NCBI RefSeq assembly: GCF_039526245.1
Contig: NZ_BAAAIV010000005.1
Coordinates: 186,001-250,000, forward strand
Direction: 5' to 3'
DNA from: Arthrobacter_H rhombi
Lineage (GTDB): Bacteria > Actinomycetota > Actinomycetes > Actinomycetales > Micrococcaceae
DNA length: 64,000 nucleotides
Shown here: piece after piece, positions 52,258 through 62,103 of the stretch
How positions within the stretch are numbered: position 1 is the first letter of the stretch
Layout of the letters: the number at the start of each line of letters is the position of its first letter
The notes under the pieces: generated by a model
Told to the model about the DNA's origin: nothing
What the model saw: only the letters and a program-made list of their open reading frames with translations
Databases searched by the model: none
Position numbers and translations under genes: made by a program

Positions 52258-53810
52258 GCCTGGGACGGTCCGCCGGCGTCTCGCTGGTGGGCCTGAACGG
52301 GCACATGATCGAGGTCGAGGCAGACATCGGTGGAGGATTGCCCTCGTTCCTGCTGTTGGGATTGCCCGACGCCTCGCTGATCGAGGCACGGGATCGCATC
52401 CGCTCGGCCACGCGCAACGCCGGCGTCCCCCTCAGTCCACGCCGGATCACCGTGAACCTCATCCCTGCGTCGTTGCCCAAACGGGGGTCCTCCTTCGACC
52501 TGGCCATCGTGGTGGCGGCCGCCGCGGCCTCCGGGATCATCGACAACCCGCCGGGGGTCGTCTACATCGCCGAACTGGGCCTGGACGGGTCGCTGCGGCC
52601 GGTGCCCGGCGTGCTGCCTGCCGTCATGGCCGCGGTCCGCGCCGGCCGGCCCGACATCGTCGTGGCCGTCGGGAACGAAGCCGAAGCCCGCCTGGTTCCG
52701 GGTGCCCATATCACCGCCTACCGGCATCTGGCCGAGGTGATGGCCGCCTACGGTGCCGCCGAAGCTGTCGTCCCTGTGCGGCCTGCAGTTCCCCGGCGTA
52801 GCCGGCCGGTACTCGCCGCCGAGAAGGCACGGGGCACCGCGGACGTGCCAGACCTGTCGGAGGTGGTGGGCCAGCCACTGGCCCGATTCGCGGTCGAGGT
52901 TGCCGCTGCCGGAGGACATCACCTGTTGCTTGTCGGACCTCCCGGCGCTGGCAAGACCATGCTTGCCGAGCGGCTTCCCGGATTGCTCCCGGATCTCGAC
53001 GACGCAGAAGCCATGGAAGCCACCGCCATCCACTCCCTGCAGCGCGGCACCACCGGACTGGATCGGCTGCTGCGCCGCCCACCCTATGAGAGCCCACACC
53101 ACAGCGCCAGCATGGTTGCGCTCATCGGCGGTGGGGCGGGTCTTCCACGGCCCGGTGCCGCCTCCCGGGCGCACCGCGGCGTCCTCTTCCTGGACGAGGC
53201 GCCCGAGTTCAACTCCCAGGCACTGGACGGGCTGCGCCAACCCCTGGAGTCGGGTGAGATCACCCTGCACCGCTCCGCCGGGACCGCCACCTACCCGGCC
53301 CGCTTCCAACTCGTGCTCGCCGCCAACCCCTGCCCGTGCGGCCTGTCGTCCGGCAAGGCCATCGACTGCCGCTGCACACCGATGCAACGACGCCGCTACT
53401 TCGACCGGCTCTCCGGGCCCTTCCTGGACCGGATCGACCTGCAAATTGAGGTGCCACGCGTCAACGTCACGCACTGGGGCGCCGGACGGGGAGAGGAGAC
53501 GACGGCGACGGTTGCCCTGCGGGTCGCCGAGGCGCGCCGGGCGCAACGCGCACGGCTGAAACCCCTGGGGATCACCCGCAACGCCGACCTCCCCGGCACC
53601 GTACTGCGTCACGACCTGGCACTGCCCACCCGGACCACGGGAACCGCCGACCGCCAGCTTGAACGCGGGCTGCTCTCCGTCCGTGGTTTGCACCGGGTCC
53701 TTCGGCTCGCCTGGACGATCAGTGACCTCGCGGGCCAGGAATGCCCCCAACCAGCCGACATCGACGTTGCCCTGCAACTGCGCCATCACGCCCAAGGAGC
53801 CATCACGTGA
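52254..53810 (+). CDS. comM: MCM-like ATPase ComM (YifB)
   Basis: 518 residues. The N-terminal Lon-like/chelatase-type domain (VEADIGGGLPSFLLLGLPDA) is followed by an AAA+ core: GPPGAGKT near 226-233, FLDEAPEF near 312, and a cysteine set in NPCPCGLSSGKAIDCRC. ComM homologues are hexameric helicases that promote branch migration during natural transformation. It starts at GTG 52254 coupled to yraN; its own stop overlaps the dprA start by four bases. Confidence 0.95.
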   Translation: MSLGRSAGVSLVGLNGHMIEVEADIGGGLPSFLLLGLPDASLIEARDRIRSATRNAGVPLSPRRITVNLIPASLPKRGSSFDLAIVVAAAAASGIIDNPPGVVYIAELGLDGSLRPVPGVLPAVMAAVRAGRPDIVVAVGNEAEARLVPGAHITAYRHLAEVMAAYGAAEAVVPVRPAVPRRSRPVLAAEKARGTADVPDLSEVVGQPLARFAVEVAAAGGHHLLLVGPPGAGKTMLAERLPGLLPDLDDAEAMEATAIHSLQRGTTGLDRLLRRPPYESPHHSASMVALIGGGAGLPRPGAASRAHRGVLFLDEAPEFNSQALDGLRQPLESGEITLHRSAGTATYPARFQLVLAANPCPCGLSSGKAIDCRCTPMQRRRYFDRLSGPFLDRIDLQIEVPRVNVTHWGAGRGEETTATVALRVAEARRAQRARLKPLGITRNADLPGTVLRHDLALPTRTTGTADRQLERGLLSVRGLHRVLRLAWTISDLAGQECPQPADIDVALQLRHHAQGAIT

Positions 53811-55039
53811 GCACCGATCCCGACATCCAGTGGGCACGCGCCGGACTGTCCCGCCTGATGGAACCGAATGATTTGACCGGGACCGCCTTGGTGGCAGTCG
53901 CTGGCCCGGTGGAGGCCTACCGCCTGATTGCCCAGTCGACCGGCAAGGCGCCGGCGAACGAGCAGCAAGCGGTGGCCGACCTGCTCGGGGGAGAAGCGGC
54001 GAACCGGGGCGCCCACCGGCTCGACGCCGGTCTGGAACGCTGGCGGCCCCGCGTGGACGAGGCCGGGCCCGCGCGCGATGTGGCGACGATCCGCCGATTC
54101 GGGGGAGATCTGCTCGTTCCGGAGGATCCCGCCTGGCCACACCAGCTGGATGATCTCGGGCTCGGTGCGCCGCTGTGCCTCTGGTGGCGCGGATCGGCTG
54201 GCATTGACCAGCTTCCACCGCTGTCATCCCTGTTTGCGGTGGTGGGAAGCCGGGACGCCACCGATTATGGGCGGCACGTGACCTATGAGCTGGTCGCAGA
54301 CCTCTGCCAGCGCGGAGTCACCATCGTCTCCGGCGGCGCCTACGGTATCGACGCCCGCGCCCACGAAGCGGCACTGAATGACGAAGCTCCCCTGGGCCGC
54401 CCCCAGACCGTCGCCATCATGGCCGGGGGATTGGACCGCTTCTATCCGGCGGGCAACGATGACCTATTGCGCCGGGTGGAGGCCACCGGGCTCTTGTTGG
54501 CGGAGGTGCCGCCCGGCACCGCACCCACGCGATGGAGGTTTCTCCAACGCAACAGGCTCTTGGCAGCACTGTGCGGCGCAACGCTGGTCGTGGAGGCACG
54601 GTGGCGCTCCGGAGCACTGACGACGGCACGCCGAGCAAGTGAAATCGGCCGGGAAGTAGGTGCAGTCCCCGGGTCGGTCTTCTCATCGAATTCTGCTGGA
54701 TGTCACCGGCTGTTCCGCGAAGGGTCGGCCATTGCAGTCACCGACGCCGCCGAAGCGCTGGAACTCATCGGGGGTGCCCCCACCGATGCAATCATCCCGC
54801 GAACGCAAGGGCAGGCAGTCTCGAAGGATGCCGGAGCCCGACGCGACCACGATGGTCTGGACATCCAGGATCTGCTGCTCCTCGATGCCCTGCCCGTTCG
54901 GCAGGCCGTACCACCGGACAAGCTCGCGACCGTTTCGGGTCTGGGCATCGGCGCGGTCCTGGGAGGACTCAGCCGACTGCAGGCGCGCGGACTTGCCGAG
55001 CAGGGACCTGCAGGATGGAGAAGGCAGCGGCGCGACTAA
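53807..55039 (+). CDS. dprA: DNA processing protein DprA
   Basis: 410 residues. The Rossmann-like core shows AVVGSRDATDYGR, GVTIVSGGAYGIDARAHEAAL and RNRLLAAL, ending GREVGAVPGSV. A C-terminal winged-helix-like domain (about 345-405) follows. DprA loads RecA on single-stranded DNA entering by transformation. The GTG at 53807 overlaps comM. The protein is longer than B. subtilis DprA because of an N-terminal helical domain of about 130 residues. Together with comM it suggests that DNA taken up can be recombined. Confidence 0.95.
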   Translation: MSTDPDIQWARAGLSRLMEPNDLTGTALVAVAGPVEAYRLIAQSTGKAPANEQQAVADLLGGEAANRGAHRLDAGLERWRPRVDEAGPARDVATIRRFGGDLLVPEDPAWPHQLDDLGLGAPLCLWWRGSAGIDQLPPLSSLFAVVGSRDATDYGRHVTYELVADLCQRGVTIVSGGAYGIDARAHEAALNDEAPLGRPQTVAIMAGGLDRFYPAGNDDLLRRVEATGLLLAEVPPGTAPTRWRFLQRNRLLAALCGATLVVEARWRSGALTTARRASEIGREVGAVPGSVFSSNSAGCHRLFREGSAIAVTDAAEALELIGGAPTDAIIPRTQGQAVSKDAGARRDHDGLDIQDLLLLDALPVRQAVPPDKLATVSGLGIGAVLGGLSRLQARGLAEQGPAGWRRQRRD

Positions 55040-55104
55040 GTCCCCCGAATCCATCCACGGCGTGGCAGCTTCCTGGATGGGCAACGACGCGGGAAGCTGG
55101 TGGG

Positions 55105-56190
55105 ATGACCGCCACGCCCCGACCACGGGAATCCCCGCACCAGACCGGGGACTCCGCGGGGCTGCCGCACCACCTGGTTTCGGCACTGGACGCCTTCGAA
55201 CGCTACCTGTCGCTGGAACGGTCGCGCAGCGAGCACACGGTCCGGGCCTACCTCGCCGACGTCTCCTCCCTCCTCGACTATGTCGTGACCATGCATCAGG
55301 TGGACCGGTTGTCGACCATCGACCTCGCCATGCTCCGTCTGTGGCTGGGGGAACAACAGGGGCGGGGAAGCGCCGCGTCGACGCTGGCCCGGCACGCCGC
55401 AGCCGTCCGGACTTTCATGTCCTGGGCGCTGCGGGAAGAAATCATCACCACCGATCCGTCGTTGCGCCTGCGCTCACCCAAGAATGCCAAACGACTTCCC
55501 CACGTGCTGCAGGCATCCCAGATGGAACGGCTACTCAGCCCTGGTGAGACTGACGACAGTTTGTTGCCAGGAGGGGACCAAACGTCAGGCCGGAGTCACG
55601 GCGCCGACAGCATCACGGATCGGCCGAACGGTCAGCGCGAGGATTCCGCGCAGGCCGCGGAGCCGCTGACCCCTCGACAGCTGGCGGTGTCGGACCGCAA
55701 TCGGGCGATCCTCGAAATGCTTTACGCCACGGGCATCCGCGTCGGTGAACTTGTTGGCCTCGACGTCGATGACGTCGACCACGATCGCCGGACGCTACGA
55801 GTTCTCGGTAAGGGTGATAAGGAACGGACCGTTCCCTTCGGCCAGCCTGCGCACGTGGCTCTGGGCAATTGGCTGGGACGTAGCCGGTCGCAATTGGCCA
55901 TCGATGGCTCGGGTCCAGCCTTGTTTCTGGGGGAGCGCGGTGCGCGGATGGGACAGCGACAGGTGCGATCCATGGTCGCCAAGGCCTTGACCGGACTCGG
56001 TGACACTGCGGCTCGCGGCCCCCACGCCCTGCGGCATACTGCGGCAACCCACCTCCTGGATGGCGGGGCAGATCTGCGTACCGTGCAGGAATTGCTGGGT
56101 CACAGTTCCCTGGCCACGACCCAGCTTTACACCCATGTTTCAGTGGACCGGCTCCGCAGCAGCTACCAGCAGGCACATCCCAGGGCCTGA
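55105..56190 (+). CDS. xerC: Tyrosine recombinase XerC
   Basis: 361 residues. The SAM-like N-terminal domain (LDAFERYLSLERSRSEHTVR) is followed by the catalytic domain with Arg in ATGIRVGELVGL, Lys in LGKGDKERTVPF, HALRHTAATHLL (His, Arg), LGHSSLATTQLY (His) and the Tyr nucleophile in LYTHV. It resolves chromosome dimers at dif with XerD near FtsK. Typical XerC has about 300 residues; here a polar insert of about 45 residues (near 150-195, Gly/Ser/Asp-rich) separates the two domains. The ATG at 55105 is chosen because upstream frame overlaps dprA and lacks similarity. Confidence 0.93.
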   Translation: MTATPRPRESPHQTGDSAGLPHHLVSALDAFERYLSLERSRSEHTVRAYLADVSSLLDYVVTMHQVDRLSTIDLAMLRLWLGEQQGRGSAASTLARHAAAVRTFMSWALREEIITTDPSLRLRSPKNAKRLPHVLQASQMERLLSPGETDDSLLPGGDQTSGRSHGADSITDRPNGQREDSAQAAEPLTPRQLAVSDRNRAILEMLYATGIRVGELVGLDVDDVDHDRRTLRVLGKGDKERTVPFGQPAHVALGNWLGRSRSQLAIDGSGPALFLGERGARMGQRQVRSMVAKALTGLGDTAARGPHALRHTAATHLLDGGADLRTVQELLGHSSLATTQLYTHVSVDRLRSSYQQAHPRA

Positions 56191-56345
56191 AACACGCATC
56201 GGGGACCGGACACGAGGTGATCTGCGCAGGTCAAGGTGGCGATTCGCGGGGGAATCATGCAGAATGAACACAGGCAGCATGTGAAGGCCTCCGGATGTGA
56301 CTGTGGTCGTTGGGGAAGACGTACCAACAGGAACTGGAGGATGGC
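56191..56345 (+). promoter_or_regulatory. Spacer before the DUF3145 gene
   Basis: 155 bases, GC-rich, with CAGAAT near 56260 as a possible -10. GGAGG stands five bases before the ATG at 56346. No repeat or terminator was seen for xerC. Confidence 0.35.
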
Positions 56346-56849
56346 ATGTCTGTACCCATGACCCGGGGCGTACTCTTTGTACACTCAGCCCCGACGGCGT
56401 TGTGCCCGCACATCGAGTGGGCCATCGGATCTGTGGTCGAAGACCGGACGGATCTGAACTGGGCGCCGCAATCTGCCGCGCCCGGAATGTACCGAGCCGA
56501 AGTCCACTGGTCGGCACCCCAGGGCACCGGCGCACAATTGGCGTCTGCGCTGCGTGGATGGGCCCACCTGCGGTACGAGGTCACCGAGGAGCCGAGCCAG
56601 GGCGTCGACGGAAGCCGTTGGTCGCACACCCCCGAATTGGGCATCTTCCATGCCACCACCGATTCCGCTGGAAACATCATGGTCGGTGAAGACCGTATCC
56701 GCTTTGCCTACGAGCAGGGCGCTGGAAACCCGGCCGCCGTCTACCACGAGCTTTCCCTGGCTCTCGGGGAAGCGTGGGATGAAGAACTCGAACCGTTCCG
56801 CCACGCCACCGAGGGCGCACCCGTACGCTGGCTGCACCAGGTCGGCTGA
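56346..56849 (+). CDS. DUF3145 family protein
   Basis: 167 residues of an actinobacteria-specific family: SVPMTRGVLFVHSAPTALCPHIEWAIGSV and then YRAEVHWSAPQGTGAQLASALRGWAHLRYEV. No known catalytic motif. ATG 56346 follows GGAGG. It is convergent with fabF and commonly sits beside the fab cluster in this group. Function unknown. Confidence 0.92.
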   Translation: MSVPMTRGVLFVHSAPTALCPHIEWAIGSVVEDRTDLNWAPQSAAPGMYRAEVHWSAPQGTGAQLASALRGWAHLRYEVTEEPSQGVDGSRWSHTPELGIFHATTDSAGNIMVGEDRIRFAYEQGAGNPAAVYHELSLALGEAWDEELEPFRHATEGAPVRWLHQVG

Positions 56850-56881
56850 CACCAGCCCATTTCCCGCTCTGCCGGGACAAC

Positions 56882-56908
56882 CGGTGTCCGACCAGTTCCC
56901 GGACACCG
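56882..56908. terminator. Bidirectional terminator between DUF3145 and fabF
   Basis: Perfect nine-base arms (56882-56890 and 56900-56908) around a nine-base loop, in the convergent spacer. Confidence 0.55.
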
Positions 56909-56966
56909 ACCTAGACGAGAAAACGTTTAGTTGACTGCTCCTCCAGTCGATCATGGTGGATGGCCA

Positions 56967-57010
56967 NNNNNNNNNNNNNNNNNNNNNNNNNNNNNNNNNN
57001 NNNNNNNNNN
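56967..57010. other. Assembly gap (44 N) at the 3' end of fabF
   Basis: Run of N just after the conserved FabF C-terminus; the stop codon is probably inside it. Sequence left of the gap does not look like FabF. Confidence 0.99.
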
Positions 57011-58245
57011 ATGCTGCGGATGGCAACCACGGCGTTGTGTCCACCGAATCCGAACGAGTTGTTCAGAGCCACGATCTGTCCTGACGGCAGCTCGCGCGGA
57101 GTGCCGGTGACAACATCCAAGGGGATCTCCGGGTCCTGGTTTTCCAGGTTAATGGTCACCGGGGCCTTGCGTTCCTGGACGGCGAGCACGGTAAGCACCG
57201 ATTCGACGGCACCGGAGGCACCCAACAGGTGTCCCATCTGGGACTTCGTGGCCGACACCGAGACGTTGTCCAAGTGGCTGCCTAGTGCGGCACGCAAGGC
57301 GGTGTACTCGGGCTTGTCACCCACGGGCGTCGAAGTGGCGTGCGCATTGACGTGCACGACGTCCTCGGGCTGGATGCGGCCGTCGAACATGGCTGCCTTC
57401 AGGGCGCGAGTTGCCCCCAGGCCCTCGGGGTCCGGGGCCGTGATGTGATAGGCATCGGCAGTGACGGAGGTCCCGGCCAGCTCGGCGTAGATGTGGGCAC
57501 CTCGAGCCAGGGCGTGTTCCTCGGCTTCGAGCACGAGAGCGCCGGCTCCTTCGCCCATGACGAATCCGTCGCGGTTCAGGTCGTAGGGGCGTGACGCGTG
57601 TTCGGGATCGTCGTTGCGCTTGGAGAGTGCCTGCATGGCGGCGAACGAGGCCATGGGCATGGGGTGGATCGCTGCCTCGGCGCCACCGCACATGACCACG
57701 TCTGCCTTGCCGGCGCGGATGAGGTCCAGGCCAAGGTGCATGGCTTCGGTGCCCGAGGCGCAGGCGGATACGGGCGTGTGTGCTCCGGCGCGTGCGCCCA
57801 ATTCGAGGCTGACTGCAGCGGCTGGGCCATTGGGCATGAGCATCGGTACGGTCATCGGCAGGACACGGCGGGGGCCCTTTTCCTTCAGGGTGTCCCAGGC
57901 ATCGAGCAGGGTCCACACGCCGCCGATCCCCGTGGCGAAGGCGACGGCGAGTCGGTCGTGGTCGACCTCTTCGATGCCTGAGTCCTTCCAGGCCTCGCGG
58001 GCCGCCACCACGGCGAATTGCGTGGAGGGGTCCATGCGCTTGAGTTCTACACGAGAGAGCACATCGGCAGCCGGCGTGGAGGCCTTGGCAGCAAAGTGCA
58101 CGGGGAGTGCGTACTTTTCGACCCACTCATCGGTCAAGGTGTGGGCGCCGGATACACCCTTCAGGGCGTTGGCCCAGAGGGTGGGGACGTCCCCACCGAT
58201 CGGCGTGGTTGCGCCGAGGCCGGTGATTACTACTTTGCGAGCCAT
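57011..58245 (-). CDS. fabF: 3-oxoacyl-ACP synthase II (3' end in the assembly gap)
   Basis: 411 codons are visible, close to full length. The thiolase-fold residues are Cys in VSACASGTEAMH, His in VNAHATSTPVGD, and the C-terminal NSFGFGGHNAVVAIRS. FabF elongates acyl-ACP with malonyl-ACP. ATG 58245 is preferred over ATG 58251; both fit. The final residues and stop fall in the N run, which begins right after the family's usual end. Last gene of the fabD-fabH-acpP-fabF operon, with a hairpin between it and acpP. Confidence 0.93.
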
Positions 58246-58310
58246 CAACATACTCTCTGTGTGGTGTTGCAGGTGGCGGAAGCAGGATGCTTCATGCCAG
58301 ACGTTGTGGA

Positions 58311-58342
58311 GGGGTGGCCCACCGACCTCGGTGGGCCACCCC
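58311..58342 (-). terminator. Intra-operon hairpin between acpP and fabF
   Basis: Perfect 13-base arms (58311-58323 and 58330-58342) with a six-base loop and no T-tract. It may lower fabF relative to acpP, since acyl carrier protein is needed in excess. Confidence 0.55.
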
Positions 58343-58403
58343 GAAGACCATGGCTTCCCGGCATGGTGCCCTCAGGCAACCTGCGGGGAAGGAACAGGGT
58401 GGA

Positions 58404-58649
58404 TCAGGCCTGGGCGTTGGCGATGAAGTTCACTGCGTCACCGACGGTCTTGAGGTTCTTGACTTCCTCGTCGGGGATCTTCACGTCGAACTTCTCCTCG
58501 GCGTTGACGACGATCGTCATCATGGAGATGGAGTCGATGTCGAGGTCGTCCGTGAAGGACTTGTCCAGCTGAACCGCTTCGGTGGCCAGGCCGGTCTCTT
58601 CGTTGACGATCTCGGCGAGGCCGGCCAGGATTTCTTCGTTGCTAGCCAT
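58404..58649 (-). CDS. acpP: Acyl carrier protein
   Basis: 81 residues, acidic. The phosphopantetheine Ser is in DDLDIDSISMMT (usual DSLD/DSLS; here DSIS). The ATG at 58649 follows GGGAGCC. ACP carries growing acyl chains through FabD, FabH and FabF, all encoded beside it. 88 bases separate it from fabH. Confidence 0.96.
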   Translation of the reverse strand: MASNEEILAGLAEIVNEETGLATEAVQLDKSFTDDLDIDSISMMTIVVNAEEKFDVKIPDEEVKNLKTVGDAVNFIANAQA

Positions 58650-58737
58650 GAGGCTCCCTTTCTTTTGTGCCGGGACTCTCCCGACAATCATTTCCCGTCC
58701 GGTGGACGGTGAACTCTAGTGTTGTCCGCTCAATAGC

Positions 58738-59793
58738 CTAGGGCAGGACAATGACCTGCGCGCCGAATACGAGCCCCGCGCCGAAACCGATTTGCAGGGC
58801 AAGCGAGCCCGAGAGCTCGGGACGCTCTTCCAACATGCGGTGCATGGCCAGTGGGATCGAGGCAGCGGAGGTGTTGCCGGTGTCGGCGATGTCGCGGGCG
58901 ATGGCCACGGTTTCGGGCAGCTTGAGTTGCTTGGCCATCTCATCGATGATGCGCATGTTCGCCTGGTGCGGCAGGAACACCGAGAGGTCTTCGGCAGTGA
59001 TGCCCGCGGCGTCCATGGCGCGCTGGGCTTCCTTGGCCATGCCCCACACGGCCCAGCGGAAGACCGTCTGGCCGTCTTGGCGCAGGGTCGGCCACAGCTT
59101 GGCTTCGGTTCCGGCGACGAGCGCGTCGCCCTGCGGGTCCTCCTCGGCCTGGACGGCGACGTCACGCAGGTCCAGCATCGAGTGGGTCATGCCGATGGCA
59201 TCCCACTTGCTGCCATCCGAGCCCCAGACCGAGGGGCCGATGCCCGGCGTCTCGGATGGGCCGACGATGACGGCTCCGGCGCCGTCTCCGAGCAGGAAGG
59301 AGATGGTGCGCTCGTGGTTGTCGATGATGTCCGAGAGCTTCTCGGCACCGACGACCAGCACGTACTCGGCGGCGCCGGACTTGACCAGGGCATCCGCCTG
59401 GGCAACCCCATAGCAGTAGCCGGCGCAGGCGGCGGAGATGTCGAAGGCCGGTGCCGGGGTCGCGCCGAGGCGGTCGGCCAAGGCAGCGGCTGCAGAGGGG
59501 GTCGCGTAGGGGGAGGTCACCGTGGAGATGATGACTCCACCGAGCTGCGAGCCCTCGATGCCGGCATGCTGGAGGGCTCCGCGGGCCGCGGTCTCGGCCA
59601 GGTCCAGCAGGGAGGTCTGCGCGTCGGCGCGGCGACGGGTGACGATTCCGGTGCGCTTCTGGATCCATTCATCTGAGGAATCGATCCATTGGCAGACGTC
59701 TTCATTCGTGACGACGACGTCGCCGCGTGCTGCGCCAACGCCCATGATCCGGGTGAATTCCCGGGGGGTGTTTTGGGTCAGTACTGCGCTCAC
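58738..59793 (-). CDS. fabH: 3-oxoacyl-ACP synthase III
   Basis: 351 residues. The Cys-His-Asn triad is visible: Cys in SAACAGYCYG, His in FLPHQANMRII, Asn in DTGNTSAASIPLAM. It starts fatty acid synthesis by joining an acyl-CoA primer to malonyl-ACP and in actinobacteria often prefers branched primers. The start is GTG 59793, one base after the fabD stop. OleA at 15553 shares this fold but has a distinct role. Confidence 0.97.
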   Translation of the reverse strand: MSAVLTQNTPREFTRIMGVGAARGDVVVTNEDVCQWIDSSDEWIQKRTGIVTRRRADAQTSLLDLAETAARGALQHAGIEGSQLGGVIISTVTSPYATPSAAAALADRLGATPAPAFDISAACAGYCYGVAQADALVKSGAAEYVLVVGAEKLSDIIDNHERTISFLLGDGAGAVIVGPSETPGIGPSVWGSDGSKWDAIGMTHSMLDLRDVAVQAEEDPQGDALVAGTEAKLWPTLRQDGQTVFRWAVWGMAKEAQRAMDAAGITAEDLSVFLPHQANMRIIDEMAKQLKLPETVAIARDIADTGNTSAASIPLAMHRMLEERPELSGSLALQIGFGAGLVFGAQVIVLP

Positions 59794-59794
59794 G

Positions 59795-60754
59795 TTAGTT
59801 CCTGTCCTCTCCGGTGGCCATCTGGCCGTGTTCTTTGATGAATTCGCGGGCCGTGTCCAGGTCCTCGGGGGACTTCAGGGCCAGGGTGGGGACACCCTTC
59901 AGGCCGCGGCGTGCCAAACCCACCAGGGTTCCTGCCGGTGGAAGTTCGAGGATGCCGGTCACGCCCATCGACGCCATTGACTCCATGCACAGATCCCAGC
60001 GGACCGGTCGGGAGACCTGGGCAACCAGGCTGGCCAGGTTGGCGTCGCCACTGGCCACGGCAGCGCCGTCGTAGTTGCTCAGCAGGGGAGCGGCAGGCAC
60101 AGCGGGGTGCAGGGACGGCACCAGGGCCTCCAGCACTCCGACGGCCGGTGCCATGTGCTCGGTGTGGAAGGCGCCGGCAACCTTCAGCGGGATGACCCGG
60201 GCCTTGGCCGGTGGCGCAGCGACCAGGGCTTCGATCTGCTCGAGGGTTCCGGCGGCGACGGTTTGCCCGCCACCGTTGGCATTGGCGGCGGTGAGGCCGG
60301 CGGCAGCGAGGGCAGCTGCGACCTCGTCGGGGGCGCCGCCGAGGACGGCTGCCATGCCGGTGGGAGTGGTGGCAGCGGCTTCGGCCATCGCGTTGGCGCG
60401 TTCGCGCACAAAGGCCATGGCATCACTCTCGGGGAGGGCACCAGCCAAGGCCGTCGCGGTGATCTCGCCGACGGAGTGGCCAGCCAGGACCGTGGCCGCC
60501 GGCAGGCTCGGTGCGCCGTCGGTTCCCCCGAGCAGGGCGCGGGCCGCAATCAACCCTGCTGCGACGATGAGCGGCTGGGCAACCGCGGTGTCCTTGATGG
60601 TCTCCTCATCGGAAACTGTCCCATGCGCCACGAGGTCGCGGCCCGTGAGATCGGAGAGTTGCTGCAGATGTTCGGCGACACCGGGCACCTCCAACCAGGG
60701 AGAGAGGAATCCGGGGGTCTGGGAGCCCTGTCCGGGGCACACGATAGCTAGCAC
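59795..60754 (-). CDS. fabD: Malonyl CoA-ACP transacylase
   Basis: 319 residues. IVCPGQGSQTPGF near the start, the nucleophile GHSVGEITA near 90, and AFHTEHM with the catalytic His. It moves malonyl groups from CoA to ACP. GTG 60754 is chosen, reading (M)LAIVCPGQGSQ; the open frame beyond it has no similarity. First gene of the fab operon, 78 bases after the PucR-type regulator on the same strand. Confidence 0.95.
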   Translation of the reverse strand: MLAIVCPGQGSQTPGFLSPWLEVPGVAEHLQQLSDLTGRDLVAHGTVSDEETIKDTAVAQPLIVAAGLIAARALLGGTDGAPSLPAATVLAGHSVGEITATALAGALPESDAMAFVRERANAMAEAAATTPTGMAAVLGGAPDEVAAALAAAGLTAANANGGGQTVAAGTLEQIEALVAAPPAKARVIPLKVAGAFHTEHMAPAVGVLEALVPSLHPAVPAAPLLSNYDGAAVASGDANLASLVAQVSRPVRWDLCMESMASMGVTGILELPPAGTLVGLARRGLKGVPTLALKSPEDLDTAREFIKEHGQMATGEDRN

Positions 60755-60831
60755 GATTCCAGCTTTCCAAAGATCGGGGAATTGGCGGGTGTCTTGCGGC
60801 ACGAAGCTGCACGAGAGGCTTTAGAGGAATC

Positions 60832-62043
60832 CTACAACGAGTCACCTGCGTCGAGCCGTCCGACGACGAGCGCGGTCTGCAGCACGAACGCCTCCCGGGG
60901 AACCAGCGGGTCCCACCCGGTGACGTCGCAAACGCGCTTGAGCCGGTACCTGACCGTGTTGGCATGCACGAACAACTCACGGGCAGTTCCCTCCAGCGAA
61001 TGCCCCAATGCCAGGTAGCTGGACAGCGTCTCAATCAGGCCGTTGCCGGCCCGTTCGAGTGGTTTGTGGATGCTCTCCACCAGCGCCGTGCGGGCCGCGG
61101 CGTCCCCGTTCATGACGCGCTCGGGCCAGAGATCGTCCGCCGCCACGGGGCGGGGGGCCAGAGGCCAGGCGCGGGCGGCCGCGATGCCCTCGAACGCTGC
61201 GTGGGCACTGGCTGCGGCATCGCGCAGGCTGGGGGCTTCCGGCCCGTAGACGATGGGCCCGGGGCCGAAGTACTCGGCGAGGCGGGCGAATGTTGCTTCC
61301 TGTTCCCGGACGCCGCCGAGCATGAGGATCAGCCGGTCGCCTTGGATGCCCACGAGACAGTCCTTGGCCACCCGCTGCCCCACCCGACGCAGGTCCCCGA
61401 CAAAGGTGGCTCCTGCGTCGTCCGGGGCGGTGCCGACGATGACGTGGATCCCCGACTGGGACGTCCAACCGACCGCCGCGATGCGCGATCGCAGTGCATC
61501 CGGGCTTTCCCCACGCAGGACGGCGTCGACGACCAGGGCCTCAAGCCGGCTGTCCCACGCCCCGCGGGACTCGGCGGCACGGGCGTAGACATCGGCCGCA
61601 GCGAAAGCCACCTCGCGCGAATAGCGCAGCACTGCCTCGCGCAATTGCACCTGTTCGGCATCCGGAGCGAGCTCGGGAACCTGGTTCTCCACGACCTCCA
61701 CGATGGTGCGGATCAGCTGCAGCGCCTTCTGCAGCGAAATCGAGCGAGTCAACTCTGTCGGAGCCGTCCCGAAGACGTCGGTGAGCACCCACTGGGGGGA
61801 AGAGGGACGTTCGTACCAGGAGACGAAGGAGGCTATGCCCTTCTGTGCCACCAGGCCCAAGGCAGCCCGCTCCTGGGGGCGCAGACCGCGATACCAGGGG
61901 AGGGATTGGTCCAGGTGCTTGAGGGCAACGGTGGAGAGGATCCCGAGGTGGGATTTGAGCCGTTTCAGGGTCTCGGGGCTTGCCTTGGGCTGGCGGACGG
62001 GGCGGATGCGGGGGGATCCGGTGCCCGGACGCTCATCTGTCAT
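60832..62043 (-). CDS. fasR: PucR/CdaR-family regulator, FasR-like
   Basis: 403 residues. A central GGDEF-like/CdaR region is followed by a C-terminal helix-turn-helix, LEGTARELFVHANTVRYRLKR, typical of PucR proteins. In Streptomyces coelicolor FasR (SCO2386) lies in this position and activates the fabD-fabH-acpP-fabF operon; synteny supports the same role here. Start ATG 62043. It could be expressed with the operon it controls. Confidence 0.88.
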   Translation of the reverse strand: MTDERPGTGSPRIRPVRQPKASPETLKRLKSHLGILSTVALKHLDQSLPWYRGLRPQERAALGLVAQKGIASFVSWYERPSSPQWVLTDVFGTAPTELTRSISLQKALQLIRTIVEVVENQVPELAPDAEQVQLREAVLRYSREVAFAAADVYARAAESRGAWDSRLEALVVDAVLRGESPDALRSRIAAVGWTSQSGIHVIVGTAPDDAGATFVGDLRRVGQRVAKDCLVGIQGDRLILMLGGVREQEATFARLAEYFGPGPIVYGPEAPSLRDAAASAHAAFEGIAAARAWPLAPRPVAADDLWPERVMNGDAAARTALVESIHKPLERAGNGLIETLSSYLALGHSLEGTARELFVHANTVRYRLKRVCDVTGWDPLVPREAFVLQTALVVGRLDAGDSL

Positions 62044-62103
62044 GCCCCCACCCTACGCACTGCCCGGCTCATGCTCCATTTTGGAGGATCGCTACAAAAA
62101 TGA

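Noticed and set aside
52233..54227. Minus-strand 664-codon frame
   Set aside because: Antisense to comM and dprA; low-complexity composition.
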